Of a DNA stretch of 40,060 nucleotides, positions 1-7,667 are shown one piece after another. Position numbers and translations under genes: made by a program. Numbering within the stretch: position 1 is the stretch's first letter; the number at the start of each line of letters is the position of its first letter. The notes under the pieces were generated by a model. That model was not told where the DNA came from. It searched no databases and saw only the letters and a list, made by a program, of their open reading frames with translations. Source of the stretch: CAZBGQ01 sp964491515 (GTDB lineage Bacteria > Patescibacteriota > Gracilibacteria > UBA1369 > UBA12473); the NCBI GenBank assembly GCA_964491515.1, contig CAZBGQ010000014.1, forward strand, positions 1-40,060, read 5' to 3'.

Positions 1-154
1 GCAAATCCCTTCAACCCCATCTCAAAAAGGTGACTGGAACTCTGCAACTTAACATAAGTTGACTTAGGTGTCATTGTGGCGTGTGAGGCAAAAATATCTT
101 GCTTTCTGGGGAGGATTTTATATATTTATTGGTGTTAATCTATAATATTTTCTT
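1..154. other. Left-edge non-coding stretch with a short hairpin
   Basis: No complete gene is visible. All three plus frames close within the first 62 bases, so the 3' end of an upstream gene may lie here but cannot be identified. A perfect 7-bp inverted repeat with a 3-base loop (45-51 with 55-61) is present; it is not followed by a T-run, so it is not an obvious intrinsic terminator. Confidence 0.4.
141..146 (+). promoter_or_regulatory. -10 box (TATAAT) of the lipoprotein gene, probably leaderless
   Basis: A perfect TATAAT ends 8 bases before the ATG at 155. Initiation would then fall about two bases before the start codon, leaving practically no leader. No convincing -35 hexamer is seen. 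No Shine-Dalgarno motif precedes the ATG. Confidence 0.55.
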
Positions 155-697
155 ATGAAAAAAAGCATATTTTTATTATTGGCTTTGGTATTTGTTTTAT
201 CTGGTTGCTCCTTGCTGAAGGACAAGCCTGTGCCTGAGTCAGATCCTGAGTCAGGTTTGGTAGTTTCTAGCGTAGAAGTCGGGTCTGAATTTCCCGAGGG
301 ATGGGTTTTCTTTTTGGGGGAAGATAAGGAGTATGTTTTGTCTGCTCCCTCGGAATTTCATCTTAGTGGAGGCGCGGATATAAAAACGTTGGCGAATTAT
401 GATACAGAAGATCCTCTTTATGTAAGTGGTACTGCTGATGATTTGAATATTCAAATTCAGGCTTCAGGTCTCGTCGGTTCTTTTGAGAATAAGATGATTT
501 CAATGGGGAATACTCCTGTTAGTTTGGGTAATATCACTTATTCTAATTATACGTCCGATGGCCCAGGTGGAGCGTTTCAGCAGTATTTTGTTGAGGGTAA
601 AAATCAGACATATTATATGATTCTTGTTTTTGAGCCAGGTTATTCTTCCTTTAAAGATTTAGCGGATTCTATTGTGGAAACGTTTGATGTTCTTTAG
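155..697 (+). CDS. Putative lipoprotein of unknown function
   Basis: The 180-residue product starts with a lysine-rich n-region and a hydrophobic stretch ending in the lipobox LSGC, with the lipidated cysteine at residue 18. It should be exported and anchored to the outer face of the membrane. The mature part is acidic and rich in Gly, Ser and beta-forming residues, with no motif I recognise and no further membrane segment. The ATG at 155 is supported by the -10 box just upstream and by the ideal signal peptide. It converges on the NicO-type gene, with 13 bases between the stops and no terminator visible between them. Function is unknown; a small surface-exposed or substrate-binding role is possible but not shown. 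Confidence 0.8.
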   Translation: MKKSIFLLLALVFVLSGCSLLKDKPVPESDPESGLVVSSVEVGSEFPEGWVFFLGEDKEYVLSAPSEFHLSGGADIKTLANYDTEDPLYVSGTADDLNIQIQASGLVGSFENKMISMGNTPVSLGNITYSNYTSDGPGGAFQQYFVEGKNQTYYMILVFEPGYSSFKDLADSIVETFDVL

Positions 698-710
698 ATA
701 TTGAAGGAGC

Positions 711-1370
711 CTAGAGTAATTTCTCGAAGCCTATTATGACGCTCAATAGTCCCGCACTAAGCTGGATCCATTGGTGCGTTTTGTTTAGTTTTTTTGTGGC
801 TAATAGTGGAAGGCTGATGAGCGTGCTGATCATGGTCATCCCTGCGATTGAGCCTAGTCCGAAAATGAGAATGTAGGTGATGGTTTGTGAAAGATTAGAA
901 GTGGTGGCGAGGAGCAGCAGCATAAGGCCGGCACTTCCTGCTAGGCCGTGGAAGGTTCCAATAATAAATGACTTTTTTAGGTGGTTATGTGTGTGCGCGG
1001 GATTGTTTTGGTGTGAATGAAGGTGTGTGTGAGTGGTTCCATTATGTGAATGTTGATGAAGATGAATCTTTTTGCGGCGTATTTTGAATAGCAAGTTGAC
1101 GCCAAGGACGATGAGCATGATTCCAATCCCTATTTCAAATAACGTGGTCCATCGTTCAGAGATGGTCAGGTTGAACAGTGTTAAGATAATCCCTGCGATT
1201 AACAGTGTAGCGGTGTGGCCAGCTCCCCAAAAAGTTCCTAGTTTAGAGGATATTTTTAGGTCTTCGGATTCACTCACTAGTGTGGTGACGGCGGCAACAT
1301 GGTCGCTGTCGAAGGCATGCTTAATTCCGATTAGGAAACCAAAAGTAAGAAGCCCCAGAAATTCATTCAT
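711..1370 (-). CDS. NicO/UreH-type divalent metal (Ni/Co) transporter
   Basis: This is a polytopic membrane protein of 219 residues counted from the ATG at 1370. The first helix carries GIKHAFDSDHVAAV, which matches the HX4DH signature of nickel/cobalt permeases (NicO, HoxN/NixA, UreH-like). A cytosolic or exposed loop in the middle is packed with histidines (HLHQHSHNG, HTHLHSH, AHTHNH), a common metal-binding feature of this family. An in-frame ATG 33 bases upstream (1403) is possible. I prefer 1370 because an extended -10 box lies only 8 bases before it. Substrate is probably Ni2+ or Co2+; the family also contains proteins of other metal specificity, so export of another metal cannot be excluded. 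It is transcribed alone, with the VanW gene ending 38 bases upstream. Confidence 0.8.
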   Translation of the reverse strand: MNEFLGLLTFGFLIGIKHAFDSDHVAAVTTLVSESEDLKISSKLGTFWGAGHTATLLIAGIILTLFNLTISERWTTLFEIGIGIMLIVLGVNLLFKIRRKKIHLHQHSHNGTTHTHLHSHQNNPAHTHNHLKKSFIIGTFHGLAGSAGLMLLLLATTSNLSQTITYILIFGLGSIAGMTMISTLISLPLLATKKLNKTHQWIQLSAGLLSVIIGFEKLL

Positions 1371-1378
1371 AGGGCTTA

Positions 1379-1387
1379 ATTGTAGCA
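1379..1387 (-). promoter_or_regulatory. Extended -10 box (TGCTACAAT) of the NicO-type gene
   Basis: Read on the minus strand the sequence is TGC followed by TACAAT, an extended -10 element. It ends 8 bases before the ATG at 1370, so the transcript would be nearly leaderless. This also argues against the longer start at 1403, which lies upstream of the promoter. Confidence 0.5.
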
Positions 1388-1408
1388 GAGGGATCAAAAA
1401 CAAAAAAT

Positions 1409-3151
1409 CTATAGATTTCGTGGGACTTTGCGGTAGGTTCCGGTGAGTTGTTTTTCATCGATGATTTCTCCCGCGGCATTTCGTATGACTTGCCACCATC
1501 CTATTTGGTTACTGCGGATTGAAATTTTTTCTTTAATGGATTCTTTTCCTTTTGGAAAAGTTCCGCTTGGATAGAAGGGGCCGATCAGTTCAACGCTTCG
1601 TCCGTCTGGGGTTCCATATATATTAACAAAGCCATCAAATCCATCGTCATAGGCCTGAAGCAGCATGTGGTTTGAGGTGTCATTTTCGAATTTTAGATTT
1701 TTAACACCTGGGAAAATAGCGGCATCAAGTCCATCTCCATAAGGTTTGTAGTAGTGAACGTAGAGTGAGTGGTTGCTTCGTTCTTTAATGGGAAGTCCGG
1801 CTTTGAGAGCGGCGCGATAGACGGTGGTTGAAACTTGGCAAAGCCCACCTCCTGGCACGGCGACGAGGTCTTTTCCCCCGAAAATGGCGAGTGAGTTTTT
1901 CCATCCGGCTGAGTTTGTGACTGGTCCTAGGTTTTTGTTGAAATTATAGGTAGCACCTGGAGCTAGAAGTACGTTGTTTACTTTTTCATTTAGTCCACGG
2001 CGAACGTTGAAATCGCGACCGTCAGGTGATCCTTCGTAGTTGGATTGACCTGTTGCTAAAAGCTCAAGAGTTCCTAGGTTCACTCCTGTTTGGTTTAAGA
2101 TTCTTCCTTTGACTTCTTTGACAACAAGTTCAGTAGACTGTTTGTCTTGTTTGATGGTGGTGTAAAAGTTTTCTAAAGTTTTGTCGATCAATAGAAGCCG
2201 GCCATTTCGTGCAATTCCTTCTACTTTTGAGTAGGTAGAGCCTTCTTCTGGTAGGGCTCGAAGAATGGCATCTTGATTTTTGATGTCGATTTTTGGTGCG
2301 ATTTTGGTGGCAATGTATTGTCCGAGGCGTTCACGTTTGATCATGCTATAAACTCCTCCTTCGTCTGGTGTTTCGAAATCGATCCAGTCTCGATCAAATC
2401 GTACGATGTATTCTTTTGTGGCTCCATTGTCGTCGAAGGTGAAAGTGAAGGGTTCTTCTACGTAAATTTGTGCACGTACTGCGGCTTCTTGAGCGTCTTC
2501 TGATTTGATTGCAGCTTCATGTTGTTCGCCTTGTAGTTGAAGTGTTGAGGTTTGGAAATTTTTAAGATTGAATAGGAAATTGTTTTTTGGTGATTCGAAT
2601 TTAGCTATGTATCCATCTTCATGAGGGATTACCTCGAATTTTCCTTCTTCGTTGTAAATGATTTCAGCATTTTGGGGATCTTTTAGTTCGGGTATGACTT
2701 TTTTAATTGCGTTTTCAAACTGAACTTCATCGATCGCAAAAACTGGATCAACATGTGTTTCCCTTATTAAGGACGTTAGGAAATGTTTTCCGGCATCTAC
2801 TAGATTGTCTCCATATTCGGCTTGGTAGATATTTTCGATTGTTTTATAGACATTGAGATCTGCGCCTAATTCTTCTAGCTCGAGCGTGTACTCTTGTTCG
2901 TTAAACTCAAGAGTGACCGGCTTTTTTTGAAGTTGGCTGAATTGTTCTTCGATATGTTGGGATGCTTCTTCGTAGCTGAGTTTGGATACCTCAAGGTCTG
3001 CCACAAACATATTGGCTCCGATATTTGCTAAAGGTAATGCATGAATCACTAAAGCTGCAACTAATGTTAGTTTTGTTAAAAAAGTGCCCACTAGGAATGG
3101 TTGGTGTAGGTGTTTGTTTTTGCAGATCCAATGGTGTTTTTTTTGAGGCAT
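1409..3151 (-). CDS. VanW-family protein with peptidoglycan-binding-like repeats
   Basis: The 580-residue protein has a basic N-terminus and a membrane segment at about residues 22-46, so most of it is likely extracytoplasmic and membrane-anchored. The middle resembles the PG_binding_4 type domains found in VanW/YoaR proteins (for example the stretch around LEELGADLN). A VanW domain follows at about residues 350-490, recognised by LLAPGATYNFNKNLGP, the glycine-rich VPGGGLCQVSTTVYRAAL and the RSNHSLYVHYY segment. VanW proteins are linked with cell-wall metabolism and glycopeptide resistance clusters, but the biochemical role is unsettled. The gene is fired from a promoter shared with the divergent DUF1624 gene. 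Nothing in it suggests true vancomycin resistance. Confidence 0.85.
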   Translation of the reverse strand: MPQKKHHWICKNKHLHQPFLVGTFLTKLTLVAALVIHALPLANIGANMFVADLEVSKLSYEEASQHIEEQFSQLQKKPVTLEFNEQEYTLELEELGADLNVYKTIENIYQAEYGDNLVDAGKHFLTSLIRETHVDPVFAIDEVQFENAIKKVIPELKDPQNAEIIYNEEGKFEVIPHEDGYIAKFESPKNNFLFNLKNFQTSTLQLQGEQHEAAIKSEDAQEAAVRAQIYVEEPFTFTFDDNGATKEYIVRFDRDWIDFETPDEGGVYSMIKRERLGQYIATKIAPKIDIKNQDAILRALPEEGSTYSKVEGIARNGRLLLIDKTLENFYTTIKQDKQSTELVVKEVKGRILNQTGVNLGTLELLATGQSNYEGSPDGRDFNVRRGLNEKVNNVLLAPGATYNFNKNLGPVTNSAGWKNSLAIFGGKDLVAVPGGGLCQVSTTVYRAALKAGLPIKERSNHSLYVHYYKPYGDGLDAAIFPGVKNLKFENDTSNHMLLQAYDDGFDGFVNIYGTPDGRSVELIGPFYPSGTFPKGKESIKEKISIRSNQIGWWQVIRNAAGEIIDEKQLTGTYRKVPRNL

Positions 3152-3180
3152 TTGAAAGTTTTTAATTTTTATTTCTCGTA

Positions 3181-3231
3181 ATTATACCTGTTAAATTTGA
3201 CTTTTGCAAGGTTTTTTATTCTGAGTATAAT
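3181..3231. promoter_or_regulatory. Bidirectional promoter with one shared palindromic -35
   Basis: The hexamer TTGCAA at 3204-3209 is its own reverse complement. On the plus strand it is followed after 16 bases by TATAAT (3226-3231). On the minus strand it is followed after 17 bases by TATAAT (3186-3181). Both -10 boxes are perfect and both spacings are optimal, giving divergent promoters for the DUF1624 gene (plus) and the VanW gene (minus) that should compete for polymerase. Confidence 0.65.
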
Positions 3232-3238
3232 TAGTTCT

Positions 3239-3973
3239 ATGAAACGTTTTATAGAACTTGATGCATTGAGGGGAGCGGCTATTATTTTGATGGTTATTTT
3301 TCATGCGGCATTTGATTTGAATTTTTTGGAAGTATTGAGCTTGGATGTTTGGAGTGGTGGGTGGCTTTTGATGGCGCGTGTGGTTCAGGTTATTTTTATT
3401 GGTACAACAGGAGTCACGTTGGCGTTGTCTTATGATCGTGTGAGATCTCAAGGGCGTACAGTTGCTGTGAATAAACGGCTTAAACATGCGGGAGTTGTGT
3501 TTGGGTTTGGTCTACTTATCACGTTGGTAACCTGGATTTTGTTTAAAGAAGAGGCGGTTAAGTTTGGGATTCTTCATTTCTTAGGAGTATCTATGCTTTT
3601 GGCGTTGCCGCTTTTACGGTTTGGGGCATGGAATTTTCTGTTGGGTTTGTTGGTTTTTTTGATATGGATTCCTTTGCAGGAGGTGGGGGTTGATTTCTCG
3701 TGGGGATTTCCATTGGGGCTTGCTGAGTCGGGGTTCCAATCTTTAGATTATTTCCCATTGGTTCCTTGGTTTGGTTTGTTTTTGTGGGGTGTGGCGTGGG
3801 GCTCGTGGTTTTATAAGGAGGGGAAACGTCGATGTGTTCTCTCCCTGAAGATCCCAGCTTTCATTTTGAGTTCATTGATTTATTTAGGGAAAAAATCGTT
3901 ACTGATTTATTTGATTCATCAGCCAATTTTAATGGGCCTTATCTGGAGTGGGGTTTATTTGGTCAATTTATAG
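3239..3973 (+). CDS. DUF1624/HGSNAT-like membrane protein
   Basis: The 244-residue protein from the ATG at 3239 opens with FIELDALRGAAIILMVIFH, the signature of the DUF1624 family, which is related to heparan-alpha-glucosaminide N-acetyltransferase and more distantly to acyltransferase-3 proteins. A second family-like segment is FPLVPWFGLFLWGV near residue 180. About six to seven hydrophobic helices are visible, so it is an inner-membrane protein that may transfer an acyl group to an envelope sugar; the substrate is unknown. A TTG at 3197 would add 14 residues, but it lies upstream of the -35/-10 boxes, so 3239 is preferred. With the -10 ending at 3231 the message is almost leaderless. It is fired divergently from the VanW gene. 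Confidence 0.8.
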   Translation: MKRFIELDALRGAAIILMVIFHAAFDLNFLEVLSLDVWSGGWLLMARVVQVIFIGTTGVTLALSYDRVRSQGRTVAVNKRLKHAGVVFGFGLLITLVTWILFKEEAVKFGILHFLGVSMLLALPLLRFGAWNFLLGLLVFLIWIPLQEVGVDFSWGFPLGLAESGFQSLDYFPLVPWFGLFLWGVAWGSWFYKEGKRRCVLSLKIPAFILSSLIYLGKKSLLIYLIHQPILMGLIWSGVYLVNL

Positions 3974-4086
3974 GCGTGGAAAATGGGATGAAAATTAGAT
4001 GCTATTTTTAATAAGAAATAGATTGTTATTGTTTTGGGGGCATGGTATTTCATTAGGTAGGTCTTATCATTTAATTGTATCTGAGC

Positions 4087-4578
4087 ATGAGAAAATATTT
4101 TTTACTGGGATTTTTATCGATTTTATTTGTAGCTGGGTGTTCGTCTGCGTCTGTCGAAAATGTGGTTGCTCCAGATGGTGCTGAGTCGGTGCTGTCTTTC
4201 GTTCTGGAGGAGACGGATTTTGATTTTGGAGTTATCAAGCAGAGTGGAGGGATAGTTTCGCATGATTTTAAATTTCGTTATGAGGGTGTCGAACCCGTTC
4301 ATGTAACTAGTGTTCCTTCAAGTTGTGCGTGTACGACGGCAGAAATTTCTAAGGATGATTTTCTTTCCGGAGAAGAGGGTGTTTTGACCGTATTGTTTGA
4401 TCCTAATTTGCACGAAGAACCTTTGGGACGTTTCTTTAAAACGGTCACTATATTAACGGATCCATCTGTTGCTCTTGGGGAGGAGCCTGAAGTTAAGATC
4501 TGGGTTGAAATTGATTTAGACCTTGGGCCGCACGCCTACAAGCTTCAAGAAGCTCATGAAGATGGTGATGGGCATTAA
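4087..4578 (+). CDS. DUF1573 lipoprotein (first of two)
   Basis: The product from the ATG at 4087 is 163 residues. It has a signal peptide ending in a lipobox-like VAGC (cysteine at about residue 18) and then a DUF1573 immunoglobulin-like domain, marked by FDFGVIKQSGG, the shift to PSSCACTTAEIS, and VLFDPNLH. The C-x-C in SCACTTA is typical of the family and could bind a thiophilic metal such as Cu(I), which I infer from its position next to copA. It converges with copA; the two stop codons overlap by 4 bases. A second, divergent DUF1573 protein is encoded in the copper operon on the other strand. An in-frame TTG-like extension upstream to 4075 adds only four residues and spoils the basic start of the signal peptide. 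Confidence 0.8.
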   Translation: MRKYFLLGFLSILFVAGCSSASVENVVAPDGAESVLSFVLEETDFDFGVIKQSGGIVSHDFKFRYEGVEPVHVTSVPSSCACTTAEISKDDFLSGEEGVLTVLFDPNLHEEPLGRFFKTVTILTDPSVALGEEPEVKIWVEIDLDLGPHAYKLQEAHEDGDGH

Positions 4579-6740
4579 ACCTTGAATTGTTTAAGCCGTA
4601 GTGCGTTGAGCACGACGGAAATTGAAGAGAAGGCCATGGCGAGTGAGGAAACCATTGGGTTTAGTAATCCTAGAGCAGCCACAGGGATTCCGATGGAGTT
4701 GTAGATGAATGCCCAGAATAAATTTTGTTTGATGTTTTTGAGGGTGGCGCGAGATAGTGCCATGGCTTCGACCGCTTTCATGAGGTCTCCTTTGACGAGG
4801 ACGACGTCACCACTTTCCATGGCAATGTCGGTGCCGGTTCCCATGGCAATGCCTACGTCCGCTTTTGCGAGTGCTGGGCTGTCGTTGATTCCATCGCCCA
4901 TCATGGCGACGATGTGGTTTTCTTTTTGAAGGGCGGTGACAATGGTGACTTTGTCACCGGGGCTCACGTCGGCGTGGACTTCATCAATTCCGACTTTTTG
5001 TGCAATGGCTTCGGTGACACGTTTGTTGTCTCCTGTGAGCATGATAGTTTTGATGCCGCGCTTTTTAAGTAGATTAATCGCTTTTTTTGAGGTTTTTTTG
5101 AGGCTGTCTCGTACTCCAAAGAGAGTGAGGGCGTTTTTTTTATCGGCTAAGATTAGTAATGTGTGTCCTTGTTCCTGAAGTTTTTTTAGTAGTGCATCAT
5201 CTAATGTGATGCCTTTCTCTTTTAAGAATCGAACACTTCCTAGGATATAAGATTTTCCATCTATGGTTGCTTCGACACCTTTTCCGGTGATGGCTTTGAA
5301 ATTTTTGATTTCGTCGGGAGTTTTGTGGGGTTTGGTTTTGGCGTATTTTATGATGCTCTGAGCTAAGGGGTGTTCGGAGTTTTCTTCGAGGGTTAGTGCG
5401 ATTCCTAGGTTTTCTTTGGGGTTCCCGTGGAGTACTTCGATATGTTCAACGACAGGTTTCCCCTCGGTGATGGTTCCGGTTTTGTCGAAGCAGATGGCGG
5501 TCACATGGTCCATTAGTTCTAGGCTTTCGGCTTTTTTTAGAAGTATTCCCATGCTTGCACCTTTCCCAGAGCCGACTACTACAGAAATGGGGGTAGCTAG
5601 TCCGAGGGCACAGGGGCAGGCGATGATAAGGACGGCAACGGTGTAGATGATTGGGCGTGCGAGTTCACCTGTTTGCCAGAACCAAATTGCCATGGTCAGA
5701 GTTGCGATGATAATGACTCCCCAGACAAAATAGCCGGCCACTTTATCGACAAGTTTTTGAATGGGAGCTTTGGACATTTGGGCGTCTTGAACCAGTTTTA
5801 CGATGTGGGCGAGCATGGTTTCGCTTCCAACTTTTTCAGCACGCATGGTGAAGGCGGTATTGCCATTCACAGTGGCTCCAATAACGCGGTCGCCTGTTCT
5901 TTTATCAACGGGAATGCTTTCTCCGGTGACCATTGATTCGTCTATGACAGCATTTCCACTTACGATGATTCCATCAACGGGAATTTTCTCTCCCGGTTTA
6001 ACTAGGAGAAGATCGCCTTTTTTTACTTGGTTGAGAGGAATGTTTTCGGTGTCTTTTTTATTGAGTAGGCGGTGAGCGACTTTAGCGGAAAGTTTGAGAA
6101 GTTTTTTTATAGCAGCTCCTGCTCGTCCTTTAGCTAATGCCTCTAGGTAGCGTCCGAGAAGTATGAAGGTAGAAATGATGGCTACGTCCATGAAGTATTC
6201 TTCGTGATTTTGAGTGAGGAGCACGGCATACGATGAATAAAGAAAGGCGGCACCTACCCCTAAAGCGACGAGGGTGTCCATTCCGGGTCGACCTTTTAGT
6301 AAGGAAGGAATTCCTCGTTTAAAAAATTCATTTCCTGGCACGATGAGTATTAGGAATGATAATACGAGCATGATGAAGGGGCCGTCTTCGATTTTTACGA
6401 CAAAGGAAAGTGTGAGAATTGGAAGACTTAATATGAGTGCGCTCCAAAATCGAGTACGTCGTTGTTCTATGTTTTTGGAGCTTTCTGGTCCGGCATGGTG
6501 CATGGTGTGCTCTCCACCTTCTTTTATGGGGGTTGCGGTGTAGCCCGTTTTTTTAACGGTGTTTACAATTTCTTCAGGTTTTATTTGGGTGGAGTTGTAC
6601 CTCACTTTCCCGGTTTCGTTTGCGAAATTCACCACAGCTTCATGGACCCCCCTTTTTTTATTGAGGTCTCCTTCGATGTGCATGACACAGGATGCACAGG
6701 TCATTCCGCTAATGTCGAAATTGAAGGTGGAGTGTTTCAT
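4575..6740 (-). CDS. copA: Copper-exporting P1B-type ATPase
   Basis: This 721-residue ATPase couples ATP hydrolysis to export of Cu(I) across the membrane. One heavy-metal-associated domain is at the N-terminus (GMTCASC, cysteines 15 and 18), followed by a His/Met-rich linker (HTMHH). The actuator motif MVTGES, the membrane CPC motif (C375-P-C377, in CPCALGLATP), the phosphorylated aspartate D419 in DKTGT, the EHPLAQ nucleotide-binding motif and GDGINDSPAL are all present in order. YN in the seventh helix and the Met/Ser pair near the end match the Cu(I) subgroup rather than Zn/Cd pumps. The start overlaps the upstream DUF1573 gene by 4 bases (ATGA), so the two are translationally coupled. 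The operon is headed by csoR, so copper-responsive derepression is expected. Confidence 0.95.
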   Translation of the reverse strand: MKHSTFNFDISGMTCASCVMHIEGDLNKKRGVHEAVVNFANETGKVRYNSTQIKPEEIVNTVKKTGYTATPIKEGGEHTMHHAGPESSKNIEQRRTRFWSALILSLPILTLSFVVKIEDGPFIMLVLSFLILIVPGNEFFKRGIPSLLKGRPGMDTLVALGVGAAFLYSSYAVLLTQNHEEYFMDVAIISTFILLGRYLEALAKGRAGAAIKKLLKLSAKVAHRLLNKKDTENIPLNQVKKGDLLLVKPGEKIPVDGIIVSGNAVIDESMVTGESIPVDKRTGDRVIGATVNGNTAFTMRAEKVGSETMLAHIVKLVQDAQMSKAPIQKLVDKVAGYFVWGVIIIATLTMAIWFWQTGELARPIIYTVAVLIIACPCALGLATPISVVVGSGKGASMGILLKKAESLELMDHVTAICFDKTGTITEGKPVVEHIEVLHGNPKENLGIALTLEENSEHPLAQSIIKYAKTKPHKTPDEIKNFKAITGKGVEATIDGKSYILGSVRFLKEKGITLDDALLKKLQEQGHTLLILADKKNALTLFGVRDSLKKTSKKAINLLKKRGIKTIMLTGDNKRVTEAIAQKVGIDEVHADVSPGDKVTIVTALQKENHIVAMMGDGINDSPALAKADVGIAMGTGTDIAMESGDVVLVKGDLMKAVEAMALSRATLKNIKQNLFWAFIYNSIGIPVAALGLLNPMVSSLAMAFSSISVVLNALRLKQFKV

Positions 6741-7264
6741 GATGTAAAAAGTTCGTTAGACTGAAGTTCTTCGGTGGTGCTAAAAACGGTGGTTGTGAAA
6801 CCTAGTTCAAGCATTGGTGTGATGGAGGAATTGGTCTCAATATAGACTCCGCGTCGATTAACTCCGGTGCCGCTGGGGCCGTGGGCGTTTGGATCGAAGA
6901 TGGCGGTTACTATGGCGGTTTCTCCTGGTTGGATGCGTTTGTAGATTAGATCACCTCCTCCGTGTCCTTGCATGCCGACACTTAAGGACGTTTTTCCTTC
7001 AGAGGATAGTGTTGCCGATGTGCACATGCATGAGGTGTACATGCGTTTAGCAATTACGGGCTGGTCTCCGTTGTTTTTGATTTCGAAATCCATTGAAATT
7101 TCTCCTTGATCCATGGCTATGTTTCCGTAGTCAATGAAGGAGTTTTGAATGGCAAGGGGGGCGTCGATAAGGGTTTCGGCGTCGGCGGTGATATTGTCGT
7201 TGTTGCAACCTGCAAGAACTAATAGAGAGGTTAATGCAATGAGGCTAAGTAGTAGTTTTTTCAT
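6737..7264 (-). CDS. DUF1573 lipoprotein in the copper operon (second of two)
   Basis: The 175-residue protein has a clear signal peptide and lipobox LAGC (cysteine at about residue 19). The mature part is a DUF1573 domain with the pattern FIDYGNIAMDQGEIS, KNNGDQPV and TSCMCTSATL, followed by a Met/His/Gly-rich patch (GMQGHGGGDL) and AIFDPNAHGPSG. The CxC together with the Met and His residues would suit Cu(I) binding outside the membrane, which is inference. Its position between csoR and copA, with 20 bases to csoR and a 4-base overlap with copA, argues that it works in copper handling, perhaps receiving or buffering copper at the outer face. It is related to but clearly diverged from the lipoprotein at 4087-4578. 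Confidence 0.85.
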   Translation of the reverse strand: MKKLLLSLIALTSLLVLAGCNNDNITADAETLIDAPLAIQNSFIDYGNIAMDQGEISMDFEIKNNGDQPVIAKRMYTSCMCTSATLSSEGKTSLSVGMQGHGGGDLIYKRIQPGETAIVTAIFDPNAHGPSGTGVNRRGVYIETNSSITPMLELGFTTTVFSTTEELQSNELFTS

Positions 7265-7284
7265 TAAGAAAGAGGGTTAAGGAA

Positions 7285-7560
7285 TTATTTTTTAGTCGCC
7301 TTGAAGGCGGTCACAAGTTCGTCGATTATTTTGTTTTGAGTTTTGGTGTCGTTGCTTGAAAATGCACGTTGGCCGCAGGTGTGTAAGTGGCTTTCGAGTG
7401 TGTTAGCAGAGAGGGAGGCGAGTAGTCCTTCGACCGCACGAATTTGCTGAAGGATGTCCATGCAGTAGTCGTCATTTTCAATCATTGTTTGAACTTTTTT
7501 TAGTTGGCCGAGGGCTTTTTTTGATCCGGTAAGTGTTTTGGATTTGTATGGTTCGATCAT
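7285..7560 (-). CDS. csoR: CsoR-family copper-sensing repressor
   Basis: The 91-residue helical protein has the CsoR/DUF156 layout. C33 (DDYCMDIL), H58 and C62 (ESHLHTC) reproduce the Cys-His-Cys Cu(I) ligand spacing of CsoR (25 and 4 residues apart), so Cu(I) rather than Ni or formaldehyde is the likely signal. CsoR repressors bind palindromic, CCTAGG-like sites when metal-free and release them on binding Cu(I). A matching 24-bp palindrome lies just upstream (7581-7604). It heads the operon csoR, DUF1573 lipoprotein, copA and is therefore probably autoregulated. No Shine-Dalgarno motif precedes the ATG. Confidence 0.9.
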   Translation of the reverse strand: MIEPYKSKTLTGSKKALGQLKKVQTMIENDDYCMDILQQIRAVEGLLASLSANTLESHLHTCGQRAFSSNDTKTQNKIIDELVTAFKATKK

Positions 7561-7580
7561 GGTGTTGGGTTAATGAATTA

Positions 7581-7621
7581 GACCTACTACCTAGGTTATA
7601 GGTCTTTGGGGCTTATGTAAA
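7581..7621 (-). promoter_or_regulatory. Copper-operon promoter with CsoR operator palindrome
   Basis: The palindrome at 7581-7604 has the form GACCTA-nn-ACCTAGGT-nn-TAGGTC, with 20 of 24 positions symmetric and a CCTAGG centre as in known CsoR sites. On the minus strand a -10-like TATAAC (7600-7595) lies inside the palindrome. A -35-like TTTACA (7621-7616) is 15 bases upstream, a rather short spacing. Repressor binding would cover the -10 box. The rest of this 107-base gap shows nothing else. Confidence 0.7.
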
Positions 7622-7667
7622 TATGTTATGCAAAAATCATTACTGCACTGTGCAAAACTTGGATGTC

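Noticed and set aside
1..20. Possible 3' end of a tRNA at the left edge
   Set aside because: The first bases can be bent into a T-arm end and acceptor strand, but the T-loop does not fit at its key position and the 5' part is outside the window.
1409..3151. Vancomycin resistance gene
   Set aside because: VanW-domain proteins are widespread outside resistance clusters, and no vanHAX-type genes are nearby.
4002..4021. Terminator between the DUF1624 gene and the DUF1573 lipoprotein gene
   Set aside because: The 6-bp stem is made almost only of A and T, with no following T-run; too weak to call.
4053..4064. Second CsoR box before the first DUF1573 lipoprotein gene
   Set aside because: Only a half-site like TAGGTAGGTC is present; there is no facing arm or CCTAGG centre.
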